20,552 bases of DNA, taken from positions 1-20,552 of the forward strand of contig DFGM01000110.1 in the NCBI GenBank assembly GCA_002371755.1, given 5' to 3'. Positions 6,389 through 14,054 of this stretch are shown in pieces; positions within the stretch are counted from its first letter, which is position 1; each line of letters starts with the position of its first letter. Position numbers and translations under genes: made by a program. The DNA comes from Verrucomicrobia bacterium UBA3750. GTDB lineage: Bacteria; Verrucomicrobiota; Kiritimatiellia; RFP12; UBA1067. Below the pieces are notes generated by a model, which saw nothing but the letters and a program-made list of their open reading frames with translations, did not search any database and had not been told where the DNA came from.

Positions 6389-7420
6389 ATGGCAGAAGAT
6401 AGAAGCAAGGGCGAAGTGTGGGTGTTCGCCGAACAGGAAGACGGCGTTTTGAGCGACGTGCCGCGCGAACTGCTCGGCAAGGGCAGGGAACTTGCAGACA
6501 AACTGGGCGTCCCCCTCGCCGCCGTCCTCATGGGCGAAAATGTAGAGCCCCTCGCCAAAGACCTCTTTGAAGCAGGCGCCGACAAGGTGCATCTCGTCGA
6601 GGACGCCGGGCTCAAAGTATTCCGCGGCAAGGCCTACAGGCACGCATTCGTGAAGCTCATACGCGAATGCGGTCCGCAAATCGTCATCTTCGGCGCAACG
6701 CACATGGGGCGCGACCTCGCGCCGGCCGTGGCTTCCGAGCTCCGCTGCGGTCTTACCGCAGATTGCACCGACCTCCAGATTGGCGACTATACGGACAACA
6801 AGACGAAGGAGAACTTCTCCAATGTTCTCCTCCAGATTCGCCCGGCGTTCGGCGGCAATATCATCGCCACGATCGTGAACCCGCGCAACTGGCCGCAGAT
6901 GGCCACGGTGCGCGAAGGCGTGATGAAGCCTCTCGAGAAAGCCCCGGGCAGGACAGGAGAGACAATAAGACACGATGCCGGACTCGATGGCGTGGAGATA
7001 CCCGTCGAGGTTCTTGAAATCGTGCGCCGCCACTCCAGCATCAACCTCAAGGGTGCGCGCATCATCGTGGCAGGCGGCGCAGGCGTGGGCTCCAAGGAAA
7101 ACTTCGCCCTTCTCCACGAGTTGGCGGACGTCCTTGGCGGAGCCGTGGGCGGCAGCCGCGCGGCCGTCGACCTCGGATACTGCGAACACGAACGCCAGAT
7201 CGGCCAGACCGGCGTCACCGTGCGCCCCGCTCTTTTCATAAGCTGCGGCATTTCGGGCGCCGTCCAGCACCTCGCAGGCATGCAGGACTCGGCGAAAATC
7301 ATCGCCATCAACACAGATAAGGACGCCCCCATCTTCAAGGTGGCGCACTACGGCATCGTGGGCGACCTCAATGTCGTCATACCAAAAATGATTAAGGCTA
7401 TCAAGCAGAAGGGCGGCTAA
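6389..7420 (+). CDS. etfA: Electron transfer flavoprotein, alpha subunit
   Basis: 343 residues. The N-terminal domain (VWVFAEQEDG…, GATHMGRDLAPAVASELRCGLTADCT) matches the alpha-specific half. The C-terminal FAD domain (about 215-335) has GGAGVGSKENF, GGSRAAVD, RQIGQTG and the long SCGISGAVQHLAGMQ-to-INTDKDAPIF stretch that holds FAD. It forms a heterodimer with EtfB and carries electrons to or from acyl-CoA dehydrogenases. The ATG has AAGG 12 bases upstream, a poor spacing. A TATAAT hexamer at 6378-6383 lies only five bases before the ATG and could be an internal promoter or chance. The gene stops four bases before the dehydrogenase start, indicating one operon. Confidence 0.96.
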   Translation: MAEDRSKGEVWVFAEQEDGVLSDVPRELLGKGRELADKLGVPLAAVLMGENVEPLAKDLFEAGADKVHLVEDAGLKVFRGKAYRHAFVKLIRECGPQIVIFGATHMGRDLAPAVASELRCGLTADCTDLQIGDYTDNKTKENFSNVLLQIRPAFGGNIIATIVNPRNWPQMATVREGVMKPLEKAPGRTGETIRHDAGLDGVEIPVEVLEIVRRHSSINLKGARIIVAGGAGVGSKENFALLHELADVLGGAVGGSRAAVDLGYCEHERQIGQTGVTVRPALFISCGISGAVQHLAGMQDSAKIIAINTDKDAPIFKVAHYGIVGDLNVVIPKMIKAIKQKGG

Positions 7421-7424
7421 GGAC

Positions 7425-9170
7425 ATGTCCAACTTTTACTCAGACAACCCGGATATTGAAAAGACGATTGACGCTCTCGACCTCGGAGAAGTCGCGGAGC
7501 TTTGCGAGGAAGGCTTCCGCTTCGCGAAAGACAACGATTTCGCCCCTGAAAACCGCGAAGACGCGCTCGACAACTACAAGCGCGCTCTCGCCGTCTGCGG
7601 CGATATCGCGGGCAACAGGATCGCCCCCACGGCGGAGGAAACCGACAAAGTGGGCAATGTCCTCAACGAGGATGGCACTGTCACGTATGCACCGGGCATC
7701 GCACTCGCCATCAAGCTTTTCGGCCAGTCGCGTCTCTCCGGCATCACGATTCCGTACTATCTTGGCGGCCTCAACATGCCGTGCGTCATGCTCACGGCGT
7801 GCAACGATATCGTCAGCCGCGCTGATGCTTCGCTCATGAACATCTTCGGGCTCCAGGGAATCGCCGAGACGATAAACAGCTTTGCCGACGAGGACATAAA
7901 GAAGGAATACGTCCCGAAACTTTGCGACGGCACGTTCACTGGAGCCATGGTTCTCACCGAGCCTGACGCGGGCAGCGACCTGCAGAGCGTGAAAACCTCG
8001 GCTTGGCAAGACGAAAACGGCAACTGGTTCGTGAATGGCGTGAAGCGTTTCATCACGAACGGATGCGGCGACGTGCTGCTCGTCCTGGCGCGCACGGAAC
8101 CTGAGTTCAGCGACGGCCGCGGCCTTTCGTGCCTTCTCGTCGAGCGTTGCCCTCAGGTGAAAGTGCGCCGTCTCGAGCATAAGCTCGGCATCAACGGCTC
8201 GCCCACCTGCGAACTCGTCTTCAACAACGCCCCCGCCAAACTCATCGGCCAGCGCAAGCGCGGCCTTATCACCTACGTAATGGCGCTCATGAACGGCGCA
8301 CGCGTGGGCATTTCCGCGCAAGGCACAGGCATAGGCGAAGCGAGTTATCGCGCCGCACGCGACTATGCGGCGAGCCGCAAGCAGTTCGGCGTCACGATCG
8401 ACAGCTTCCCAGCCATCCGCGAACTCCTTTGCGACATGTCGGCCGAACTCCAGGCCTCGCGTCTTCTCGCCTACTACTCTTCCAAGTGCGTCGACTTGGA
8501 GCTCGGTCTCGAGAAGAAGTTCGCTTCCCTGAAGGGGCAGCCGGAAGCACAGGCCGTGCGAGCGCGCATGAAGAAATACGCCGCGTTCAACAAGATGCTA
8601 ACCCCGATGGCGAAATATTACGCCTCCGAGATGTCCATGCGCGCCGCAAACGGCGCGGTGGCGGTGTTGGGCGGCTCCGGCTACATGAAGGATTATCCCG
8701 TGGAGCGCTATCTGCGCGACAGCCGCATCACCACGATTTACGAGGGCACCTCCCAGCTTCAGGTGGTCGCAGCCATCGCGGGCGTGACGGCTGGACTCTA
8801 CAACGAAGTGGTTTCCGACATCCTTGAAGGCGTCGATGTGCCTGCAGACCTTCAGGCCGCTGTCGAACAGGCCAAGGCACTCTGCAAGGAAGTGGACTCG
8901 GCCGTGGAATACGTAAAGGCGCATGAAAACGGCAAGGCATATCACGACTTGCACGCGAGAGAGCTTGTCGACGGCGCGATTGCCGCCATCATTGCCGCAC
9001 TTCTCGTTCGTTTCGCCTCGAAGTTCCCCGAAAAGACGCCTGTTCTCGAATACTGGCTCAAGACCAAGTTCCCGATGGCCGGAGCGGAGCTTGCAAAGGC
9101 GAAGAGCGGCTATGTCGCTTCAGTCACCGACTTCGCGAAGATTGCGCCCGCGCCCGTGAACGAAGATTGA
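7425..9170 (+). CDS. Acyl-CoA dehydrogenase, large type with C-terminal extension
   Basis: 581 residues, far longer than the 380-residue short-chain enzymes and similar to the DmdC/FadE-type group with an added C-terminal helical domain (about 445-581). Domain order: N-terminal helices, a middle beta domain (MVLTEPDAGSDLQSVKT, GVKRFITNG), then the helical FAD domain (ARVGISAQGTGIGEASYRAARDYAASRKQFG). The catalytic base is Glu440 in IYEGTSQLQ, so the enzyme should be active. It removes two hydrogens from an acyl-CoA, or reduces an enoyl-CoA, with EtfAB as partner. The chain length is not readable: butyryl-CoA or 3-methylthiopropionyl-CoA type substrates are both conceivable. It begins four bases after etfA and ends 12 bases before the fumarase alpha gene. 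Confidence 0.95.
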   Translation: MSNFYSDNPDIEKTIDALDLGEVAELCEEGFRFAKDNDFAPENREDALDNYKRALAVCGDIAGNRIAPTAEETDKVGNVLNEDGTVTYAPGIALAIKLFGQSRLSGITIPYYLGGLNMPCVMLTACNDIVSRADASLMNIFGLQGIAETINSFADEDIKKEYVPKLCDGTFTGAMVLTEPDAGSDLQSVKTSAWQDENGNWFVNGVKRFITNGCGDVLLVLARTEPEFSDGRGLSCLLVERCPQVKVRRLEHKLGINGSPTCELVFNNAPAKLIGQRKRGLITYVMALMNGARVGISAQGTGIGEASYRAARDYAASRKQFGVTIDSFPAIRELLCDMSAELQASRLLAYYSSKCVDLELGLEKKFASLKGQPEAQAVRARMKKYAAFNKMLTPMAKYYASEMSMRAANGAVAVLGGSGYMKDYPVERYLRDSRITTIYEGTSQLQVVAAIAGVTAGLYNEVVSDILEGVDVPADLQAAVEQAKALCKEVDSAVEYVKAHENGKAYHDLHARELVDGAIAAIIAALLVRFASKFPEKTPVLEYWLKTKFPMAGAELAKAKSGYVASVTDFAKIAPAPVNED

Positions 9171-9182
9171 GGCTGCTGAACA

Positions 9183-10037
9183 ATGGGAGACCGCGAAGCA
9201 AAAAAACTGCTGAAACTTATCGGGGAGACGAGCACTTCCCTCCCCGATGATGTTGAAGGCGCGCTGAAGAAGGTGCTCGCCAAGGAACCGAGAGGCTCTT
9301 CGGCGCGCATCGTTCTGGAAACCATCCTCGAGAACACGGCTCTTGCCAAGGCGAGCGGCACGCCGCTTTGTCAGGATACCGGCACCCTTTCCTTCTATAT
9401 AGACGAAGCGGTGAAGGACAAGGTGACGCCCGAGGATGTAAAAGCCGCCGTTGCTGAGGCCACGAAGAAGGGTTTGCTCAGAAAGAACTGCATCGACCCC
9501 GTGTCGGGCAGGTCTTTCGACGACAATTGCACCGAATATACACCGATTATCCACTACAAGAGCGCCGAATGGCGCAAGTCGCTCGGGCTTGAGGGCACGA
9601 TTACATTGCAGCTGAAAGGCGGCGGCTCTGAAAACATGTCCCGCCAGTATTCGCTCCCGAGCACGATACTCGGTGCGGCGCGCGACATGACGGGCGTCAG
9701 GAAGTGCGTGCTCGACGCGATATTCCGCGCGCAAGGCTACGGGTGCGCACCGGGCATCATCGGCGTCTGCATCGGCGGCGACAGGGCGACAGGCTACGAA
9801 GTCGCAAAGGAACAGCTCTTGAGACGGCTCGACGACATTTCCCCCGACCCGAAGCTCGCCCGCCTCGAACGCTGGATTCTCAAGGATGCGAACATGCTCG
9901 GCATCGGACCTATGGGAATGGGCGGCAAGACGACAATTCTCGGCGTCAAGGCGACCGCGCGGCCGCGGCTGCCGGCTTCCTTCTTCGTCACCGTGGCGTA
10001 TATGTGCTGGGCTTGCAGGAGGAACAGCTGTGGTTGA
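9183..10037 (+). CDS. Class I fumarate hydratase (or tartrate dehydratase), alpha subunit
   Basis: 284 residues, the normal size for the separate alpha subunit of iron-sulfur fumarases. Cys63 (LCQDTGT), Cys188 (GYGCAPG) and Cys275 (AYMCWACRR) are the expected ligands of the catalytic 4Fe-4S cluster. GGGSENMS and GPMGMGGKTT are typical active-site loops. It acts with the beta subunit to hydrate fumarate to malate reversibly; members of the same family use L-tartrate or mesaconate, so the substrate is inferred. The end (…FVTVAYMCWACRRNSCG) is where alpha subunits usually stop, so the split into two genes is genuine and not a frameshift of a fused enzyme. It overlaps the beta gene by eight bases. 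Confidence 0.93.
   Translation: MGDREAKKLLKLIGETSTSLPDDVEGALKKVLAKEPRGSSARIVLETILENTALAKASGTPLCQDTGTLSFYIDEAVKDKVTPEDVKAAVAEATKKGLLRKNCIDPVSGRSFDDNCTEYTPIIHYKSAEWRKSLGLEGTITLQLKGGGSENMSRQYSLPSTILGAARDMTGVRKCVLDAIFRAQGYGCAPGIIGVCIGGDRATGYEVAKEQLLRRLDDISPDPKLARLERWILKDANMLGIGPMGMGGKTTILGVKATARPRLPASFFVTVAYMCWACRRNSCG
10017..10022 (+). promoter_or_regulatory. Strong ribosome site fixing the fumarase beta start
   Basis: AGGAGG inside the end of the alpha gene, seven bases before GTG at 10030. It is among the best ribosome sites in the window. It selects GTG over in-frame starts further upstream that would only translate alpha-gene sequence in the wrong frame. Confidence 0.85.
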
Positions 10038-10626
10038 TCTCGATTATCCTTTTTCCGAGACGGCGGTGAGGGCGCTCAAGGCAGGTGATGTGGTGCGCAT
10101 TTCCGGCACCATCCACACCGGCCGCGACATGTTGCACAAGTATTTCGCAGACGGTGGCGAGTTTCATGTGGACTTCAAGGATGGCGCACTCTTCCATTGC
10201 GGGCCCGTGGTAGTCAAGACAACCGCCGGCTGGCGCGTGGTGGCGGCAGGCCCCACCACCAGCATACGCGAAAACGCCTACGAGCCGGGATTCATCCGCG
10301 CCACGGGCGTGAGGCTCATCATCGGCAAAGGCGGCATGGATTCGGCCACTCTCGCGGCGATGCAGGAGTGCGGCTGCGTATATATTCAGGCCGTAGGGGG
10401 CGCTGCCGCCGTGGCCGCCGCCGCCGTCAAACGCGTCTCCGGCGTGGATTTCCTTGAAGAGTTCGGCCCGGCAGAGGCTTGCTGGCACTTCGAAGTGGAT
10501 GGGCTCAAAGGCATTGTCGCCATGGATACCCATGGCAAGTCCCTCTTCACCGACGTCGCCAAGTATTCCCGCAGGCAGATGGATATTCTCACGCAACCAA
10601 TGTCTTCGAAAGGCAAAAAGAAATGA
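10030..10626 (+). CDS. Class I fumarate hydratase (or tartrate dehydratase), beta subunit
   Basis: 198 residues from a GTG start. It opens VVDLDYPFSETAVRALKAGDVVRISGTIHTGRD, the usual beginning of beta subunits. AGPTTSIRENAYEPGFI and IGKGGMD are the conserved substrate-binding segments, and the Ala-rich VGGAAAVAAAAV helix and AMWH-like EACWHFEVDG segment follow in order. It forms the 4Fe-4S hydratase with the alpha subunit. The GTG start is chosen because of the AGGAGG seven bases upstream and because homology begins there. It ends by sharing ATGA with the next gene, so the downstream secreted protein is translationally coupled. Fumarate is the likely substrate; tartrate cannot be excluded. 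Confidence 0.93.
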   Translation: MVDLDYPFSETAVRALKAGDVVRISGTIHTGRDMLHKYFADGGEFHVDFKDGALFHCGPVVVKTTAGWRVVAAGPTTSIRENAYEPGFIRATGVRLIIGKGGMDSATLAAMQECGCVYIQAVGGAAAVAAAAVKRVSGVDFLEEFGPAEACWHFEVDGLKGIVAMDTHGKSLFTDVAKYSRRQMDILTQPMSSKGKKK

Positions 10627-11540
10627 CAGCACGGGTCTTTTTCGCCGCGGCGCTCGTTTCGGCTCTGACTGCATTCGCGGCTGAAAAGAATTCCATGGCG
10701 CAATGTGACGCCGGCATGGATGACGACGTCGGCAAATTGCCCGAAGCCAAGGCTCCAATCGCAGCTCCAGTCCCTGTGAACGGCCAATACACGCTCGCCG
10801 ACCTCCTGTGCGACAATGTCAGCTATTTCCTCCGTATCGACCGAAAGAAGGGTCTTGACCGTGCTATCCAGATTATGGGCAAGCGCAAAGCATACGACCA
10901 TGGCGGAGTTTGCCTTCTGAAGCCCCAGGTGCTTGAAAAGAAGCCGGTTGCGGATGGCGTCGCCTTCAACCTCAAATGGACTTTGCCCGAGGGCGAGGAT
11001 TATTGGTTCGAAGGAACTGTAAAGGCATCCCTCGAAAACGCTACGACCGTGAAATACGAATACGAGCTCAAGGCGAGCGAGAAGTGCAGGGAGAACTCGC
11101 AATTCGTGGAGTTGGGGCTTGTGGTCACCGGTTTCTCCAATAGTTGTTCGCGTGTGGACTGGGTTGGCAACGGCATCCTCACGAGCGTGCCGGGCAAGTC
11201 CAAGATGAACGTCTTCGGCACATGGTCCATGCACAAGGACGACTACCGCTTCCCCGGCAACCGGAGCGGCGTGAAGTGGGCATCCATCGGCTGGAACGGC
11301 AGGCGCGATGCGTTCGTGCTGGAATCCGGCACGGGGAACGTGGATTTCGACGTGCGCGGCAATGACATTCTCCTTACCGAGAATCTGGCTGTGGCAGGCT
11401 ACGGCGGCAAGTCGTCTGGGCCGTCGGGCTTGAAGAGCGTGAAGGAGATGGAATTGAAAGGCTCCTTCCGCGTGTGGTCTGGCATGTTTGCAAAGCCTCG
11501 CGCGGTTGTCGTACCGGATTTGACCTACACCTACCATTAG
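10623..11540 (+). CDS. Secreted protein of unknown function
   Basis: 305 residues that I do not recognise. A clear signal peptide (MTARVFFAAALVSALTAFAA, cleavage near 20) is followed by a mature protein of mostly beta-strand character (GVAFNLKWTLPEGEDYWFEGTVKASLENATTVKYEYEL…), with many Trp, Gly and Asp residues as in jelly-roll or sandwich folds. It has scattered cysteines and ends TYTYH. It is probably periplasmic or secreted. The ATG at 10623 overlaps the fumarase beta stop (ATGA). An earlier in-frame ATG at 10479 would only add out-of-frame fumarase sequence and would bury the signal peptide. It is 11 bases from tmk. Its place among cytoplasmic metabolic genes gives no clue to its job; carbohydrate binding is only one possibility. 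Confidence 0.8.
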   Translation: MTARVFFAAALVSALTAFAAEKNSMAQCDAGMDDDVGKLPEAKAPIAAPVPVNGQYTLADLLCDNVSYFLRIDRKKGLDRAIQIMGKRKAYDHGGVCLLKPQVLEKKPVADGVAFNLKWTLPEGEDYWFEGTVKASLENATTVKYEYELKASEKCRENSQFVELGLVVTGFSNSCSRVDWVGNGILTSVPGKSKMNVFGTWSMHKDDYRFPGNRSGVKWASIGWNGRRDAFVLESGTGNVDFDVRGNDILLTENLAVAGYGGKSSGPSGLKSVKEMELKGSFRVWSGMFAKPRAVVVPDLTYTYH

Positions 11541-11551
11541 GGATTCTGACG

Positions 11552-12190
11552 ATGGCGAGAGGGAAGTTCATTACGCTCGAAGGCGGCGAGGCCGCAGGCA
11601 AATCCACGCAGATTGCGCGGATCAAAGCCGCTTTGGAAGCTCGCGGCATCGAGACGGTCGTCACGCGCGAGCCGGGCGGAACCCGCCTTGCCGAGCTCAT
11701 CCGCGGCCTCCTCAAGGACGAATACGAAGACGCGCCTTGCGACCGTGCGGAACTTCTCCTCTTTCTCGCTGCGCGCGCCCAACTCGTCAAAAACGTGATA
11801 AAGCCCGCCCTGGATGCCGGCAAATGGGTGGTTAGCGACCGCTTCAGCGATTCCACCTTCGCTTACCAGGGCTATGGCAGAGGCTTGCCCCTCGATGCAA
11901 TAGAGACTGCGAACTCTTTCGCCTGCGACGGCTTGAAACCGGATATCACCTTCTGGCTGGATGTTTCTCCCGAAACGGCGCTGAAGCGCCGGCTCGGACG
12001 CGAGGCCGCCACGAATACGGGCGCGGACCGATTCGAGCGCGAACAGGCCGCATTCCACGAACGCCTTCGTGCCGGGTTTGCCGCACTCCATGCCGCCGAA
12101 CCAGGGAGAATCGCCAGAATCGACGCCAACGCCGCCCCGGATGATGTTTGGGAGGAAATATGGACGCATCTCAAGCCTATTCTCTCATAG
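11552..12190 (+). CDS. tmk: Thymidylate kinase
   Basis: 212 residues, the normal size. It phosphorylates dTMP to dTDP with ATP for DNA synthesis. The P-loop is EGGEAAGKST (about 9-18; Ala replaces the more common Gly). TREPGGT and DRFSDSTFAYQGYGRGL (the DR motif and dTMP pocket) follow. The LID segment RLGREAATNTGADRFE carries arginines as in E. coli-type kinases. The start is ATG at 11552, eight bases after AGGGA; an in-frame ATG at 11474 would add 26 residues unlike the family. It overlaps holB by 31 bases, the arrangement seen in many bacteria where the two replication genes are coupled. Confidence 0.96.
   Translation: MARGKFITLEGGEAAGKSTQIARIKAALEARGIETVVTREPGGTRLAELIRGLLKDEYEDAPCDRAELLLFLAARAQLVKNVIKPALDAGKWVVSDRFSDSTFAYQGYGRGLPLDAIETANSFACDGLKPDITFWLDVSPETALKRRLGREAATNTGADRFEREQAAFHERLRAGFAALHAAEPGRIARIDANAAPDDVWEEIWTHLKPILS
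12151..12155 (+). promoter_or_regulatory. Ribosome site of holB within tmk
   Basis: GGAGG four bases before ATG at 12160, inside the 3' end of tmk. It favours this ATG over the in-frame TTG at 12148, which lies upstream of the site. Confidence 0.7.
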
Positions 12191-12963
12191 AGCACGCGAT
12201 TGACGAAGAACGCGTCCCGGGCGGCTACCTTATCGTAGGCGACCTGAACGGCAATTGCCGCGAAATTGTCGATAAGATACTTCTAAAGCTCTATCCCGAC
12301 GGACAAGAACAGATAAAGGAAAGTCTCCACCCCGACGTGGCGATTCTCGAACCCGAAGGGAAAAGCCGCACGATTCAGATCAAGTCGATGCGGGAGCGAA
12401 TTGTCGTGCCGATGTCGGCAGCGGCATATTCCGGCGGCTGGAAGGTGGGCGTTATCTATGGTGCGGATAGAATGCAGCCTGCCGCCGCGAACGCCTTTTT
12501 GAAGAGTCTCGAGGAGCCGACGCCGAAGACGCTGTATCTGCTCCTCACAGACAAGCCGGATGCCCTTCTCGCGACAATCGTATCGCGCTGCCAGCGCATC
12601 GACCTGCCGATGCCAAAAGGCATCCTTGAAGGCGAATACGCAGACCGCATCGCCGAAGTCTTCGGGGGTGGCGTGCCCAATGAAGTATATGAGAAGATGC
12701 AGGCGGCGAAATATCTTGCCGCCATACTTGACGATGCCATTGATGCCGCCCCCAAGGAAGAGGCGCCTGTAGTGAGGAAAGCGTTCTTTTCCACTATTAT
12801 GGCATATGCGCGAAAGTGGATGGAAGAAGGACGGCTTCCGCTCCATCAGGCCTTCCGCAATGTCGAAGCCGTCGAAGAAGCGTTTGCGCGTGTGGAACGC
12901 TACCTCGGCGCCGAATCCGTCCTTTCGTTCATGATGGACAAAATCACCCTTCCCGCCAAATGA
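12160..12963 (+). CDS. holB: DNA polymerase III delta-prime subunit
   Basis: 267 residues. The family signature is clear in GADRMQPAAANAFLKSLEEPTPKTLYLLLTDKPDALLATIVSRCQRIDLP (about 100-150), which includes the sensor-1-like and SRC motifs of clamp-loader subunits. The delta-prime subunit is part of the complex that loads the sliding clamp. The site of a Walker A loop reads VGDLNGNCREIV, with no GKT/S, so it should not bind ATP; delta-prime subunits are often ATP-inactive. The four-cysteine zinc module of many delta-prime and gamma subunits is absent: between the degenerate loop and the sensor there is only Cys33. Context with tmk supports the call. The stop shares ATGA with the next gene. 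Confidence 0.9.
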   Translation: MDASQAYSLIEHAIDEERVPGGYLIVGDLNGNCREIVDKILLKLYPDGQEQIKESLHPDVAILEPEGKSRTIQIKSMRERIVVPMSAAAYSGGWKVGVIYGADRMQPAAANAFLKSLEEPTPKTLYLLLTDKPDALLATIVSRCQRIDLPMPKGILEGEYADRIAEVFGGGVPNEVYEKMQAAKYLAAILDDAIDAAPKEEAPVVRKAFFSTIMAYARKWMEEGRLPLHQAFRNVEAVEEAFARVERYLGAESVLSFMMDKITLPAK

Positions 12964-13889
12964 AGCTCTCGCTATCCACGAACTGGTGCAACCGTAGCAT
13001 CGAAGACGGCGCCGAAATCGCCGAAAAGGCGCTGGAGCTTGGCTTTGATGAGCTTGAGCTCGGTTTCCGCACCACGCATGCGCAAGTCCCCGGCTTCAAG
13101 GCGATGCTTTCCAAGATTCCCGTCGGGAGCATACACGCATTTTGCCCCGTCCCTCCCGGCGCCCCAGACGGCCACCCGGAACTCTATCGCCTGGCCAACT
13201 TTTCAAAGGCTGACCGCGAACTTGCCGTGGCCCATGTAAAAAACAATGTCCGCTTCGCTTCCTCTATCGGTGCCGATACTGTCGTCCTTCATGCCGGGCG
13301 CGTCGCCTTCAATTCGCTCTTCAGGGCGATGGACTCCTTCTCTTTGAGAGCCGAGTTCAAGAAAGGCGACAACAAACTGGAGGCGAAAGGCTACGCAAAG
13401 CTCCTCGCCGCCGCGTGGAAACGCCGCCGCAGCCAAGGCAAGAAAGCCCTTTCCATATTCTATAAGACGCTTGAGGGCGTCATACCCGTCCTTGAAAAGG
13501 AAAACGTGACGCTCGCACTGGAAAACCTTCCCTATCTCGAAGGCTTCCCGGACGAAGAGGAGCTCGCGGTTGTCCTCGCAAAGTTCAATGGCGCACCCGT
13601 CAAAGGCTGGTTCGACACAGGCCACCACCGCGTCCGACACATGCTCGGCTGGATAAAGCCGGATTTCGCAGAATACGGCCTTGGCCCCGAATCCTTCGCC
13701 GGCATGCACCTCAACGACGTTGAAGACTACAACGACGACCATCTCGCCCCCGGCGACGGGAAAGTGGATTTCGCCTCGCTCAAACCCTACGCCTTGGCGG
13801 CAAAACACATCGTTTTCGAACCGAATGCCGCCGTTGAGGAAGAGAGCATCAAGTCTGGCATCGCCCTCATCCGCCGCCTCTGGGCCTGA
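12960..13889 (+). CDS. Sugar-phosphate isomerase/epimerase-like TIM barrel
   Basis: 309 residues of the xylose isomerase-like/AP endonuclease family 2 superfamily. It starts MKLSLSTNWCN, with the first beta strand at once. Likely metal ligands come in the expected order: Glu in TLALENLPY (about 187), Asp and His in GWFDTGHH (about 218-222), His in GMHLNDVEDYNDDH (about 249) and Glu in HIVFEPNA (about 284). These suggest a divalent-metal enzyme acting on a sugar or sugar phosphate; a nuclease role is less likely but not excluded. An insert of Lys/Arg-rich helix (about 140-165) is unusual. It overlaps the holB stop by four bases and is the last gene of the etfB operon. The substrate is unknown. 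Confidence 0.88.
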   Translation: MKLSLSTNWCNRSIEDGAEIAEKALELGFDELELGFRTTHAQVPGFKAMLSKIPVGSIHAFCPVPPGAPDGHPELYRLANFSKADRELAVAHVKNNVRFASSIGADTVVLHAGRVAFNSLFRAMDSFSLRAEFKKGDNKLEAKGYAKLLAAAWKRRRSQGKKALSIFYKTLEGVIPVLEKENVTLALENLPYLEGFPDEEELAVVLAKFNGAPVKGWFDTGHHRVRHMLGWIKPDFAEYGLGPESFAGMHLNDVEDYNDDHLAPGDGKVDFASLKPYALAAKHIVFEPNAAVEEESIKSGIALIRRLWA

Positions 13890-13896
13890 ACAGCCC

Positions 13897-13926
13897 CCGC
13901 CTCCCGCAGCCGCACTTTGGAGGCGG
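13897..13926 (+). terminator. Hairpin after the etfB operon (possible terminator)
   Basis: Perfect eight-pair stem CCGCCTCC/GGAGGCGG with a 14-base loop, starting eight bases after the last stop codon of the operon. No T-tract follows, so it is either a factor-dependent end or a 3' stabiliser. Confidence 0.4.
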
Positions 13927-14035
13927 CTACGCGGCAGGGCGTTGAGTTTCCCGTCCGCTACGCCATACCATCGCGTTTGCGGCGGCGAAGGAATCGAAAA
14001 TACCATGAAAAGGACTAGGCAAGGCGGGCAAATAA

Positions 14036-14054
14036 ATGGTATAATATACGGCAA
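14036..14054 (+). promoter_or_regulatory. Leaderless promoter of the zinc-finger gene and pheT
   Basis: ATGGTATAATAT with TATAAT at 14040-14045 and TGG just before it (extended -10). No convincing -35. The ATG follows after eight bases, so the transcript should start at or next to the start codon. It is identical to the etfB and transporter promoters over 12 bases. Confidence 0.78.

Noticed and set aside
9886..10029. Longer N-terminus for the fumarase beta subunit
   Set aside because: This segment is alpha-gene sequence read in another frame; GTG 10030 has an ideal ribosome site and is where family similarity begins.
9183..10626. Frameshifted fused fumarase
   Set aside because: The alpha reading frame ends at the usual alpha terminus and beta has its own ribosome site, so this is the standard two-subunit form.
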